DNA of 33,864 nucleotides, taken from positions 1-33,864 of IMG/VR virus record IMGVR_UViG_3300021356_000076. One strand, 5' to 3'. Shown here piece after piece: positions 13,574-22,099 of this stretch. The translations under genes were made by a program, and so were the position numbers. Below the pieces are notes generated by a model. That model was not told the origin of the DNA. It was given only the letters and a program-made list of their open reading frames with translations, and made no database searches. This stretch comes from a virus. The number at the start of each line of letters is the position of its first letter. Positions within the stretch are counted from its first letter, which is position 1.

Positions 13574-14237
13574 CACCGTATTTTGATGATTTCTCTAAAG
13601 CAATAAAATATTCTACTGGAACATTTGAATTTTTCCAATTAGAAATTAGCTTAGAAGAAATCGAAACATTATAATCGCCATGAAGCATTTTAAGATTTGA
13701 AATGCTAAAGACATATTTAAAAACTTCAGTTGATGTGATATCTAAATCAATATCAAAAGTATTTGCTGTCGAATCTTTTTCGTCAAATACTTTCGCCGTA
13801 ATATTACCACCTTCACAACTAAACATTAATTCTGCATGACCAAGAACTGCAGCAGCTTTTTTAATTTTGTCTAAGTTATCTGCTGACAAATTAAAATTCA
13901 CTTCGCATTCTGGCATTGTGATATCTTTAGTTGGTTGAGTAAGTATCTCCAATTCAGAATAGTAATATCTGACCTTTTGTCCTCCAGGACCATGAATAAA
14001 GACAGATTTGTCTTCAAACATTAGTGTTGGAGAATCAACTAGACTCATTACTGATAAGAATTCACTAAGATCGTAGACTCCAAACTCGACTGGAAAATCT
14101 TCTGTAACAGTAGCTTTTGCCATAATGGTTTTTGCTTCTGAAATAGTTGATAGACCTTGGCCTGGTTTAAAGACTAAATTTGCGTTAATACCTGAAAAGT
14201 TTTTTAAGATATTAATAGTTTCACTTGATATATTCAT
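13569..14237 (-). CDS. 45: Sliding clamp gp45
   Basis: 222 residues, similar to T4 gp45 (228). The start resembles the family: MNISSETINILKNFSGINANLVFKPG, then SLVDSPTLMFEDKSVFI and YYYSELEIL. As a trimeric ring it gives processivity to gp43 and, in T4, activates late promoters with gp55 and gp33. It lies 3 bases after the preceding gene with GAGGAAAA upstream. It is in the same early transcript as the AAA+ gene, separate from its loader, which lies beyond the terminator. Confidence 0.93.
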   Translation of the reverse strand: MNISSETINILKNFSGINANLVFKPGQGLSTISEAKTIMAKATVTEDFPVEFGVYDLSEFLSVMSLVDSPTLMFEDKSVFIHGPGGQKVRYYYSELEILTQPTKDITMPECEVNFNLSADNLDKIKKAAAVLGHAELMFSCEGGNITAKVFDEKDSTANTFDIDLDITSTEVFKYVFSISNLKMLHGDYNVSISSKLISNWKNSNVPVEYFIALEKSSKYGV

Positions 14238-14239
14238 AA

Positions 14240-14533
14240 TTATTTTCCTCGATTAATTCTATCATGTTCATATAACGCTAACAAAGCATAGTGTAATACT
14301 TTCATTAGATCCTTTCGATGATCATTAGGACCACCTTTTTTCCCATACCTAGCATTATATTTGTCGACATTTCCAAGGAAAAATCCTAGACCATGTCCGC
14401 GGTCAACTATAACTTCACTTGATTGAAGTCCACCTTGACCATAGTGGGCTCCGTATGTAGAATCGATATACGATTGAAGCTCTTTGATCAGAGCTTCCTC
14501 GTTAAACTTGTAATTTGGTTTAGATTTCGCCAT
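14240..14533 (-). CDS. DUF3310-like small protein
   Basis: 97 residues from ATG 14533 (MAKSKPNYKF), which overlaps the stop region of the AAA+ gene; the longer frame would run deep into that gene. The C-terminal half has GFFLGNVDKYNARYGKKGG and then DLMKVLHYALLALYEHDR, the pattern of DUF3310-type phage proteins (G-x2-GN-x-x-KY-x-x-R, then DL-K-x2-Y). Those are sometimes called nucleotide-kinase-like, without proof. Function remains unknown. It is followed 3 bases later by gp45. Confidence 0.7.
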   Translation of the reverse strand: MAKSKPNYKFNEEALIKELQSYIDSTYGAHYGQGGLQSSEVIVDRGHGLGFFLGNVDKYNARYGKKGGPNDHRKDLMKVLHYALLALYEHDRINRGK

Positions 14534-15641
14534 TGCTGTCCTCTTCAAAAGTGACACCTGAATCCACCTTAGAATAAAGATCTAAGAAAGCTTCTTTAGT
14601 ATCATCATCGAACCTTGCGATACAAAGATCGATTGATTTCATTTTGTTTCCAAAGATGGAGAAAGATTGAACAATGTGGCACAACCTTCTTGTTGAAATC
14701 ACTTCATCAACACCATCATCATAAAATGTTTTTCTGATAATATCTGCCCAAGAAACTAATTTCTCAGCAAAATCATCATCTTTAGTATCAAACTTTTCCA
14801 TGTGATTTTTAACAATCTTAGTTTCGATTGAAGGTGATGGAAACTTTTGATCAACTGCAATAGTAAACCTTTCAAGGAAAGCTTCGTCAATAATTGAAGC
14901 TGCAGTAAATCTGCCATCTTCTGAACCTTTACCTTTTGTGTTTGCTGTGGCTATAACATTGAAGCCATCTTTAGGAGATATTGTTTCACCCGTTTTCTTA
15001 ACAACAACAGGTTTGCCTTCCAATATACCTTGAAGACACATAATTTTATTTGTAGCTCTATCGACTTCGTCAAGAAGTAAGATTGCACCGTTCTCCATTG
15101 CTTTGAGAACTGGACCTTTAGAGAAGACTGTTTCTCCATCAATAAGTCTGAAACCACCGAGCAAATCATCTTCGTCTGTTTCTGGATTAATTTGAACACG
15201 TATAAACTCCTTATTAAGTTTTGCACATGCTTGTTCTACCATAAATGTTTTACCATTTCCTGATAAACCAGAAATGTAAACTGGATAGAACATATTTGAT
15301 TTAATAACTTTAACGATATCGTGATAAGCTCCCCAAGGTACAAACGTTGGATCAACTTTCGCGAATGTTTTTTCTTCGTTTACAATCGATTGCATTTTAG
15401 CAACAGATCCTTTTGGTAAATTAACCACATTCGATTCGTATGGTTGAATAAGTGCGCTAAGATCGTATGTACCAATCTTAACTCTATTTTCTTTAGTAAG
15501 AATGGGGTAGAAATCTTTTCCTGTATAACCCATACTTTTTGCAGTACTTTCAATCACATTTTTCCTAAAATGCTTTTGATCTGGATAATTCTTAGATAAT
15601 TCTTCCAAGATCTTCTGCGTTGATATTTTCAATTCTTTCAT
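14520..15641 (-). CDS. cobS-like: MoxR/CobS-like AAA+ ATPase
   Basis: 373 residues. A ~100-residue N-terminal helical part is followed by an AAA+ core: Walker A GLSGNGKT at 125-132, Walker B ILLLDEVDRA at 187-196, sensor region IATANT at 230-235 and ERF (arginine finger region) at 257-259. It matches the CobS/MoxR group seen in T4-like cyanophages. MoxR ATPases work with VWA-domain partners to insert metals or remodel proteins; such a partner is encoded just upstream at 15737-17884. The two genes have separate but nearly identical promoter-leader sequences. A cobalt chelatase role is not supported by any other gene here. Confidence 0.92.
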   Translation of the reverse strand: MKELKISTQKILEELSKNYPDQKHFRKNVIESTAKSMGYTGKDFYPILTKENRVKIGTYDLSALIQPYESNVVNLPKGSVAKMQSIVNEEKTFAKVDPTFVPWGAYHDIVKVIKSNMFYPVYISGLSGNGKTFMVEQACAKLNKEFIRVQINPETDEDDLLGGFRLIDGETVFSKGPVLKAMENGAILLLDEVDRATNKIMCLQGILEGKPVVVKKTGETISPKDGFNVIATANTKGKGSEDGRFTAASIIDEAFLERFTIAVDQKFPSPSIETKIVKNHMEKFDTKDDDFAEKLVSWADIIRKTFYDDGVDEVISTRRLCHIVQSFSIFGNKMKSIDLCIARFDDDTKEAFLDLYSKVDSGVTFEEDSNGEI

Positions 15642-15647
15642 AATATA

Positions 15648-15669
15648 ATCACTCCTTTATCAATTTATG
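15648..15669 (-). repeat. Shared leader element, copy 1
   Basis: 22 bases identical to 17887-17908 on the minus strand, covering the core CATAAATTGATAAAGGAGTG with the ribosome-binding site. A shortened version occurs in the gp43 leader near 10015-10032. Confidence 0.85.
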
Positions 15670-15674
15670 TACCC

Positions 15675-15703
15675 ATTATACCAAATAATGGGGCTGTTGT
15701 ACA
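15675..15703 (-). promoter_or_regulatory. Early promoter of the AAA+ gene, with phased A-tracts
   Basis: TGTACA (15698-15703), 17 bp, TTGG-TATAAT (15675-15680). Upstream, three A-tracts of 7-8 bases (15707-15713, 15717-15723, 15726-15733) repeat every 9-10 bp, typical of an UP element or curved DNA. The leader carries the 22-base element shared with the VWA gene. Confidence 0.85.
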
Positions 15704-15736
15704 TGCTTTTTTTCACTTTTTTTCATTTTTTTTCGT

Positions 15737-17884
15737 TTAGGCAACAGCTGCTCCAAACTTTGTCATCAATACTTTGTTCAATTTTTTACTCTTTGAGTAT
15801 TTCTTAAACGCTGTACCAATTTGACCTTTTGTTGCATCTTCATTCACATCGAAATCATCTGCAGCAGTATCAAGATTTTGATTACCTTTAACAAGATAAT
15901 ATGTATCATAACCAGAATAACCTTTAACTTCTACACACTTATTTTTTGTGTATTCTTTTCTAGCTTCTGCTCTCCAATCTTCCCAAATTTTGTTACTTGA
16001 CCAACAAATATCTCCTAATTTAGAATTCCACATGTGATTATTATCTGCCATGAAGAAACCAATTGTTTTAATTCCGTATCTTTTTCCAAGATTTTCGAGA
16101 AGCTTTGCAGTAACCTGTCTTTTAGATTCAGCTTTTACAATTTTACCATCGATCAAAATCTTATAACCATCTCTATCACCAAAATGATAGTTTTCACTGC
16201 TAAGTTTGATATCTTCTAATTTTCTATCAGAAACTACTCTAACAGAATTTGCATCACCGTCAGTAAATGTTATAAGATTCATTTTTTCAATATTGTTTTT
16301 AGCTTTAAACTTCTTACAAATATCGTGTATTATAACCAAAGCTTGATTGAGCGGTGTTGAACCATAATCTTCGCATTTTGCAAGAAAGTTACTTACTGTC
16401 CAATGATCTACAACTGTTCTCATATACAAGAATCTTATTGACTCTTCAAAATCATTTTTATTTAAAGTAGATGAAGTTAGTTGTGGCATTGTGCAATCAT
16501 CTAAATCCATATCTCCGTCTTTATAAAGTTTCCAATCAATATTATTTGTTGATGAGAAAGCATAAACCTCGAATGGTATGTTTACTGCTTTGCAAAACAT
16601 AACAGTATGAATAACTTGATCAAGAACATACTTCATTGAACTTGACATCGAACCAGAGAAATCGACAACCATCATCATACCATGATTTTTAGAATCTGCC
16701 AATCTTGTAGTTCTTAGAAAAATATCATCGTTTGTTTTGTACGACCATAGCTTATTGACATCTAAGTTACCAGTTTTTGAAACTGAAGCTTTTTGCCATT
16801 GAGTAGCTGCTTTTCTTTGCTCAAATTCTTTTACAGCAAACTGAATATTTTTCTTAACACCTTTTAAAAACTGGGGAAAATCTTTCTTCGTATTCTCGAA
16901 TTGCTGAATAGCTTCTGCGTAGTATGATTCTTCGCAGTTTGTGACATATTCGTATTTTTTCTGTCTTAACTCTTTTAGTTTACTATATGGTGTAACAACT
17001 TGTTCTTGAAGATGCTTAGGAACTTCTCTAATTACAAGAGGTTGTCTACCATTTTCGTTAGTATCTAATAAATCTTTTTCTTTACTTCTAAATATTTCGT
17101 CAGTTACAGAAACATCGTCTTGAGAATGCATTGGTGTTGATGCAGAAACTGATTCTTGATGATCATTTTCTTGTTCCTCAGTTTCTGCATCGTCACCGTT
17201 ACTGCCGTTCGTATTGTTCTCATCTGTAGTTTCTTGGTTATCTGATTCTAAATCATCATGACCATCCGATGTTGGATCGTCATTTTGATCTCCCTCAGAT
17301 TCTTCTTGTTCCAACATGCCTTCAGGTTGGATCAATTCCTCTTGGTTTTCTTTTGTCCAAGCTAATATATCTTTTACTAATTGTAGAACTTCGCTAAACT
17401 CTTGAGTTGACATAGCTCTATCATAAAATACTTTTTCTTCTTCTGTAAAAGGTACATCGATAAGATTACCGATTTTTGCCTTTAGATTGATTTTGTCAAT
17501 AAGCTTGACTTCTTCCCAATCTGTATCTAATATATTATCACCAAAGAAACCACCTTCTACTAATTTTTTGTAACCTCTAGAAAAAGGACCAACAAGTCCT
17601 GGATATCTAGCTTTTACTTTTCTTTCAATTCTAGCATCTTCGATAACGTTAATGTAAGAACGAGGACAGCCTTCTAGTTTTTCAGGACTATCGTGCCAAC
17701 CTTCGTATGGAGTTTCTAGTGCGTGGCCAACTTCATGACCAACCAAAAGATCTTGAACGTCTTTACCCATATCTTTCCACATAGGTAAACCCAGTGTACG
17801 ATTTTTAATATCAAACCATGCGGTTTTGTAATTACCGTATTGCACTGTAACGTTTTCTTTGGCTAGTAATTTAGCTAGTTGCAT
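15737..17884 (-). CDS. cobT-like: CobT-like protein: zinc metallopeptidase motif plus VWA domain
   Basis: 715 residues. The N-terminal domain has HEVGH at 50-54 and a later VIEDARIE (80-87) that could give the third zinc ligand, as in gluzincin-type peptidases. An acidic, disordered linker follows (about 190-247). The C-terminal part is a von Willebrand factor A domain with an intact MIDAS DFSGS at 408-412 and later TFTDGD. This is the layout of CobT-type partners of MoxR/CobS ATPases, whose gene follows at 14520-15641. I infer a two-part ATP-driven machine, perhaps with proteolysis. Substrate and timing are unknown apart from the early promoter. The cobaltochelatase name should be treated as similarity only. 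Confidence 0.85.
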   Translation of the reverse strand: MQLAKLLAKENVTVQYGNYKTAWFDIKNRTLGLPMWKDMGKDVQDLLVGHEVGHALETPYEGWHDSPEKLEGCPRSYINVIEDARIERKVKARYPGLVGPFSRGYKKLVEGGFFGDNILDTDWEEVKLIDKINLKAKIGNLIDVPFTEEEKVFYDRAMSTQEFSEVLQLVKDILAWTKENQEELIQPEGMLEQEESEGDQNDDPTSDGHDDLESDNQETTDENNTNGSNGDDAETEEQENDHQESVSASTPMHSQDDVSVTDEIFRSKEKDLLDTNENGRQPLVIREVPKHLQEQVVTPYSKLKELRQKKYEYVTNCEESYYAEAIQQFENTKKDFPQFLKGVKKNIQFAVKEFEQRKAATQWQKASVSKTGNLDVNKLWSYKTNDDIFLRTTRLADSKNHGMMMVVDFSGSMSSSMKYVLDQVIHTVMFCKAVNIPFEVYAFSSTNNIDWKLYKDGDMDLDDCTMPQLTSSTLNKNDFEESIRFLYMRTVVDHWTVSNFLAKCEDYGSTPLNQALVIIHDICKKFKAKNNIEKMNLITFTDGDANSVRVVSDRKLEDIKLSSENYHFGDRDGYKILIDGKIVKAESKRQVTAKLLENLGKRYGIKTIGFFMADNNHMWNSKLGDICWSSNKIWEDWRAEARKEYTKNKCVEVKGYSGYDTYYLVKGNQNLDTAADDFDVNEDATKGQIGTAFKKYSKSKKLNKVLMTKFGAAVA

Positions 17885-17886
17885 TT

Positions 17887-17908
17887 ATCACTCCTTTATC
17901 AATTTATG
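17887..17908 (-). repeat. Shared leader element, copy 2
   Basis: Identical over 22 bases to 15648-15669. Together with the promoter it makes two nearly equal 5' units in front of the VWA and AAA+ genes, so their expression is probably matched. Confidence 0.85.
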
Positions 17909-17913
17909 GTACC

Positions 17914-17942
17914 ATTATACCAAATCTAAGGGCCCTTGTACA
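17914..17942 (-). promoter_or_regulatory. Early promoter of the VWA gene
   Basis: TGTACA (17937-17942), 17 bp, TTGG-TATAAT (17914-17919) on the minus strand. Immediately upstream lies GGGGCCCC and a long AT-rich stretch (17954-17992) below tRNA-Ala. Confidence 0.82.
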
Positions 17943-17992
17943 TAGGGGCCCCCTAAAAAAAGTATATATTTTTTATATATTTTTATTATATG

Positions 17993-18013
17993 CTTATAAC
18001 TTTTTCGTATAAG
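17993..18013 (-). other. Small inverted repeat behind tRNA-Ala
   Basis: CTTATA-(9 bases)-TATAAG, a 6-bp AT stem starting 5 bases after the tRNA 3' end, followed by an AT-rich run. It could be a weak terminator or a processing signal; support is slight. Confidence 0.25.
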
Positions 18014-18018
18014 ACGCG

Positions 18019-18094
18019 TGGTGGAGCTGATAGGAATCGAACCTACGACCTACTGGATGCAAACCAGTCGCTCTCCCTACTGAGCTACAGCCCC
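18019..18094 (-). tRNA. tRNA-Ala (anticodon UGC)
   Basis: 76 nt with encoded CCA. The acceptor stem GGGGCTG pairs with CAGCTCC (one G-U), the anticodon loop TTTGCAT between CTGG and CCAG gives TGC, and the T-arm has GGTTCGATTCC. The first 10 bases overlap the end of the 18085-18669 gene. A late-promoter octamer lies 8 bases upstream. Confidence 0.95.
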
Positions 18095-18669
18095 TCAATA
18101 ATATTTATATCTGGAAACCTATTTTTGATACTATTTCTTTCTTCAACCCATTCAGGTCGAGGAGTGGATCTTTCATAGCCTTTATCTTCTTGATAGATGT
18201 TTGTGGCGCCCATTCCATCGAAACCTAATAATATAATTTCATTAAATCCCATTTGACATGCTATTTCGATTGCTCTTGACCCTGAAGATACCATTTTTTC
18301 TGGTATAGATTCAACCATATCTTTAGGATGAGTATGAGTGACATACACATAATGTTCGCTTCCTGCAACTTGAGCAAACTCACTATCAACAACGGTATGT
18401 CTAATAATTGGTTTATTAAATGAAGCCGCTATTGCATCAACTGCATAATTTGGAATTGGATCCCATTCTGTAAATAAACAAAAATGATCTTTACAATATC
18501 CAGTTTCATATATAATATGTTGCATATAAGCGTCAGTACAAACTAAAGCATCTGGTGATTCTTTGTATGCTCCATTACAACCAATAACAAAAGTACCAGG
18601 ATATTCAGATCTAAAATCTATACCCTTTCTCGATTCACCGTTACCTAATACTAATGCTGTTGTCTTCAT
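18085..18669 (-). CDS. DUF115/MptE-like Rossmann-fold protein
   Basis: 194 residues. The start MKTTALVLGNGESRKGID is a Rossmann-type nucleotide-binding segment, and the later SSGSRAIEIACQMGFNEIIL then LGFDGMG (about 128-154) is typical of the DUF115/MptE-like family (6-hydroxymethylpterin pyrophosphokinase-like, also found in flagellin-glycosylation Maf proteins and some sialyltransferase-like proteins). It may transfer or handle a sugar- or pterin-diphosphate; the substrate is not readable. It is coupled to gp46 by an ATGA overlap, and its stop lies inside tRNA-Ala. Confidence 0.75.
   Translation of the reverse strand: MKTTALVLGNGESRKGIDFRSEYPGTFVIGCNGAYKESPDALVCTDAYMQHIIYETGYCKDHFCLFTEWDPIPNYAVDAIAASFNKPIIRHTVVDSEFAQVAGSEHYVYVTHTHPKDMVESIPEKMVSSGSRAIEIACQMGFNEIILLGFDGMGATNIYQEDKGYERSTPRPEWVEERNSIKNRFPDINIIEGL
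18102..18109 (-). promoter_or_regulatory. Late-type promoter octamer directly before tRNA-Ala
   Basis: TATAAATA on the minus strand within the last codons of the 18085-18669 gene. With T4 late spacing, RNA would start at about 18096, two bases before the mature tRNA. Position is striking, though the octamer could be chance in AT-rich coding sequence. Confidence 0.45.
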
Positions 18670-20381
18670 TTAATTTTTGAAAAATTCCTATCTTTTATAA
18701 ACTCGATCTTAGATCTAAACTTGTTTTCTAATATATCACCCTTATGAGAAATGATGAATACGTTTGTTCCATCTTCAAGTGTATTTAGAATTTTTGTCAA
18801 ATTATCAATACCATCATGATCTAAACTGGAATCAAACGTTTCATCGAGAACCAAAAGATTTGTAGCTGCAGAGTTTTTCATCTTAGCTATTTGCCTCCAT
18901 GTGAATAGAAGCGATAAGTCAATCCTTTGTTTTTCACCTTCACTGAAAGATGCATAGTTAAATGTATCTCTGTGTCGTGATCTAATTGTTTCATTGAAGT
19001 TTTCATCTAAGTGAAATGCTACAAAGAAATCTAGCACTTGTAGATACTGGTTGATTAGACGATTCATAACAGGTAAATATTGTTTAATCACTTTCGTCTT
19101 GATACCAGTATCTTTAAGCATCTCCCCTATAACTTCGTTATAAGTTCTTTCTTCAACGTATTCTAATTTCTTTTCAGTAATAGTTTCTTTTGATTTTCTA
19201 AGCGATTCCATTTCTTTTTTGGCAGTTTTAATATCACCGCTTGATTGTAATAAACCACTTATTTCTTTTTGAATACTATCGATGTCTTTTTGGATCAAAG
19301 AGATTTTATCATTATTTGAAATAATTTTTCTTTGTCTTTCTAATAAATGCGTCATCTTGCTTCGAGAATCTTCAACATCTGCATAATTTTGATCGACTTC
19401 TTGTTTTAGTTTTTCCATACCCTGTTGAACTTCAGCTGCTGACTTTTTAATTGCATTAATTTTTGCATCTTTAATATCTTCGTTAATTTCTTGATCACAT
19501 GTTGGACATTGATCATTTTCTTCGAAGAACTTAGATTGCTGTACTAGCTCTTTAATTTTAGCACTAAATTGTAGATCATACGACTTTAGTTGAGTTGCTG
19601 TTGTTTTAAGATCGTCAGATCTTTTTGTTTCAATATCGATATGACTTTGTAGATTTTCATTAAGATCAGATGTTTCTTGAATTAGGTTTTTAATATCTTC
19701 TTCATGTGTTTTAATGCTTTCTTTCTTATTTTCAACTAAATCTTTATTGATTGATTGAAGATCTTTAATGTATTTTGTTTGACCTTCTATCTTAGTTTTA
19801 TATAAATCGATTTGATGATTAATATCTGTAAGCTCATCTTTAATCTTAGCATTTCTTTCTCTTAATAATGTATTCATTTTAGAGAATATATTGATATCTA
19901 ATAAATCTTCAATAACACCTCTTCTCGACCAAACAGGAAGTTGCATAAATGGAATGAATGAACTACTACCTAATACAACTACTTGATGAAATGATTTGTG
20001 ATTTAGTTTTAAGATATTTTGTTCTAAGAATTTCTGATAATCTCTTGCGTTAGAAGCTTGATTGATCATATTACCATTTTGATGGATCTCAAACTTATTT
20101 GGTTTAATACCTCTCATAATTTTAAAATCAGAATCGCCAATTTTAAATTCAACTTCTACAACCGTACCTTTCTTATTAATACTATTGATCATTTGATCTT
20201 TCTTGATATCTCTGTGCGGCTTTCCAAATAGACCAAAAGATAAAGCATCCAACATAGTTGATTTGCCTGCTCCATTTTGACCTACGATTAGTGTTGACGG
20301 TGATCTATTTAATTCAATTTTAATAGTGTCGTTTCCTGTAGAAAGAAAATTCTTCCAAGAAACCGATTTAAAATGTATCAT
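18666..20381 (-). CDS. 46: Recombination endonuclease subunit gp46 (Rad50/SbcC-like)
   Basis: 571 residues (T4 gp46 has 560). Walker A is GQNGAGKS at 34-41. Two long coiled-coil arms flank a zinc hook CPTC at 292-295. The ABC signature SFSEGEKQR is at 478-486 and Walker B LLVLDETFD at 509-517. With gp47 it forms the Mre11-Rad50-type complex that resects DNA ends for recombination-dependent replication. Its start overlaps the gp47 stop (ATGA). Confidence 0.96.
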   Translation of the reverse strand: MIHFKSVSWKNFLSTGNDTIKIELNRSPSTLIVGQNGAGKSTMLDALSFGLFGKPHRDIKKDQMINSINKKGTVVEVEFKIGDSDFKIMRGIKPNKFEIHQNGNMINQASNARDYQKFLEQNILKLNHKSFHQVVVLGSSSFIPFMQLPVWSRRGVIEDLLDINIFSKMNTLLRERNAKIKDELTDINHQIDLYKTKIEGQTKYIKDLQSINKDLVENKKESIKTHEEDIKNLIQETSDLNENLQSHIDIETKRSDDLKTTATQLKSYDLQFSAKIKELVQQSKFFEENDQCPTCDQEINEDIKDAKINAIKKSAAEVQQGMEKLKQEVDQNYADVEDSRSKMTHLLERQRKIISNNDKISLIQKDIDSIQKEISGLLQSSGDIKTAKKEMESLRKSKETITEKKLEYVEERTYNEVIGEMLKDTGIKTKVIKQYLPVMNRLINQYLQVLDFFVAFHLDENFNETIRSRHRDTFNYASFSEGEKQRIDLSLLFTWRQIAKMKNSAATNLLVLDETFDSSLDHDGIDNLTKILNTLEDGTNVFIISHKGDILENKFRSKIEFIKDRNFSKIK

Positions 20382-21439
20382 ACTACCTCTAAATTTTGTG
20401 CTTCTGTATAAAGCTTTCTCAATTCAATTTTCAAATGATCCTTATCAAGATCTGTTTCTACAGCTTCTACATAAGAATCTAATAAGACTGTTGTATCTTC
20501 AAGAGAAATCTTTTCATCTTCTACGCTTTCTCCTAAATATTCTTCAAACGATTCAGCAATCTTCAATTCATAAGTATCAATACTTTGTAATTTATCGATA
20601 AACTTGTCAAACATATAAAGATCATTTTTATTTAACACGATCAATTTTATAAATTTTTTCTCGTATTCACTAAAATCAAACTTGTTATAATCTACTTTTG
20701 TATCATCATATATGATCTTTTTAAACATAGTAATAGGATTTCTTACTGCCTCAAGTTCTCTTGTTTCTGTATCTAAAATGTGGAAATATTTTGGATCATC
20801 AACATCTGCCCAAGTAAATTCCATTTGTGAACCAAGATAGTGAACATTATCTCTGTGCGATTTAGTATGGAAATGACCTGATAACACCATCTCAAATCGT
20901 GAGAAAATATCAGCATTCATGCCATGAGGATTGCTTATTCCTGCCATCATATCAAATCCCTTTAACTCTAAATGCGCACCAAGAATAGGAGCTTTACAAT
21001 TTAAAGCCCAATCAGTATATTCTTTATAGTTTGCATTATTGATCCAAGGGATAACTGCTACACCTAATCCATCATAATCCAACACAGTTGGCTTCATAAT
21101 AATATTTACATTGCTGGTAAAATAACCCAACAACTCTTTGAGGCTGCACAACTCATTTGTATTTTTGAAGTATACATCATGATTTCCGGGAATAATATCC
21201 ATGGTAATACCAGCATCGCGCATAGGCTCAAGAAAATGCTTACGATTAGCATTGAGCGCTTTAAAGTTGACGAATTTTCTGTGTTCATAATAATCACCTA
21301 AATGTAGTATTTGTGTTATGTTATGTTCTTTTAGATAAGGAAAAAATACTTCCTCGTAAAATCTTTCCTGATACTTTAGAAATATATCAGAAGAATTCCT
21401 AACACCACAATGTGTGTCATTTAAAATAGCTATTTTCAT
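20378..21439 (-). CDS. 47: Recombination endonuclease subunit gp47 (Mre11/SbcD-like)
   Basis: 353 residues (T4 gp47 has 339). The calcineurin-like phosphoesterase motifs are complete: NDTH (D8, H10), HLGDYYEHRK (D49), PGNHD (N86, H87, D88), GAHLE and SGHFHTKSH. These bind two metal ions for nuclease activity. It is followed immediately by gp46. A lone extended -10 (TGG-TATAAT) occurs at its start, but without a matching -35. Confidence 0.96.
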   Translation of the reverse strand: MKIAILNDTHCGVRNSSDIFLKYQERFYEEVFFPYLKEHNITQILHLGDYYEHRKFVNFKALNANRKHFLEPMRDAGITMDIIPGNHDVYFKNTNELCSLKELLGYFTSNVNIIMKPTVLDYDGLGVAVIPWINNANYKEYTDWALNCKAPILGAHLELKGFDMMAGISNPHGMNADIFSRFEMVLSGHFHTKSHRDNVHYLGSQMEFTWADVDDPKYFHILDTETRELEAVRNPITMFKKIIYDDTKVDYNKFDFSEYEKKFIKLIVLNKNDLYMFDKFIDKLQSIDTYELKIAESFEEYLGESVEDEKISLEDTTVLLDSYVEAVETDLDKDHLKIELRKLYTEAQNLEVV

Positions 21440-21440
21440 A

Positions 21441-22010
21441 TTATACCATGAAGAGTTCTAGTTTTTCTTTCTCTTTCTCAATCTTTTTAAATTCTTTTAG
21501 TGCAGCATCGTTACTTTTAACTTGCGAAATTCTTTGTCTTAATGTATCAACATAAGCCATTGTTTCTTGTGCACCTGATTCATCCATACCCATTTGAGTA
21601 AAGTCTTCGATACCCATCTTTTCGATAAATCTGAATTTGATATCTTGTTGTCTTTTCTCTTTTGTGATTCTTCTAATAAATGCGAAGTAACAAATTTGAG
21701 TAAAATAAGAGAATGCATTTGGTTTACCTGTTCTTGTAGCTGTTTCGATATTATAATTACCGATAGCTCTTAAACAATTTTCTACTGCATCCATTACCAT
21801 TTCTTCTCTATAAGTGTATCTTACAAAGTTTGGTCTGTGAGATAATCCTTCAGCAATCTTAATAAAACATCTTGCAATATAATCGGTTACTTTAGGAACT
21901 TGTGTATTTTTTTCCTTTGCTTCCCTTACTAAAACTGCATAGTCAAAGACTGCTTCTGAAAATTCTCTATTATTAACGTAATGAGGTTTTTCTTTAGGTT
22001 TGAGTTTCAT
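21441..22010 (-). CDS. 55: Late-transcription sigma factor gp55
   Basis: 189 residues (T4 gp55 has 185). It has the reduced sigma region 2 layout: YIARCFIKIAEGLSHRPNF, then EEMVMDAVENCLRAI and NAFSYFTQICYFAFIRRITKEKR, the part that binds core polymerase and the -10 region. It directs RNA polymerase to TATAAATA late promoters, of which several occur in the window. It heads an early operon with gp47 and gp46. Confidence 0.93.
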   Translation of the reverse strand: MKLKPKEKPHYVNNREFSEAVFDYAVLVREAKEKNTQVPKVTDYIARCFIKIAEGLSHRPNFVRYTYREEMVMDAVENCLRAIGNYNIETATRTGKPNAFSYFTQICYFAFIRRITKEKRQQDIKFRFIEKMGIEDFTQMGMDESGAQETMAYVDTLRQRISQVKSNDAALKEFKKIEKEKEKLELFMV

Positions 22011-22035
22011 TCAATTTCTCCATATAATTAGATCT

Positions 22036-22064
22036 ATTATACCATAGTTTAGTCATAATGTACA
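22036..22064 (-). promoter_or_regulatory. Early promoter of gp55-gp47-gp46
   Basis: TGTACA (22059-22064), 17 bp, ATGG-TATAAT (22036-22041) on the minus strand, with an A-tract 2 bp upstream (22067-22074) and a second at 22081-22088. Confidence 0.82.
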
Positions 22065-22099
22065 TCTTTTTTTTATTTAATTTTTTTTACTCCCAAGGG

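Noticed and set aside
14520-17884. Cobalamin biosynthesis (cobaltochelatase) operon
   Set aside because: Only CobS/CobT-like parts are present, with no CobN and no pathway genes; the VWA protein also has a peptidase motif. The resemblance reflects the MoxR-VWA class.
21440-21445. Extended -10 (TGG-TATAAT) between gp55 and gp47
   Set aside because: The bases 17 bp upstream (AGAAAA) do not fit the TGTACA box; the sequence encodes the end of gp55 (Met-Val-stop).
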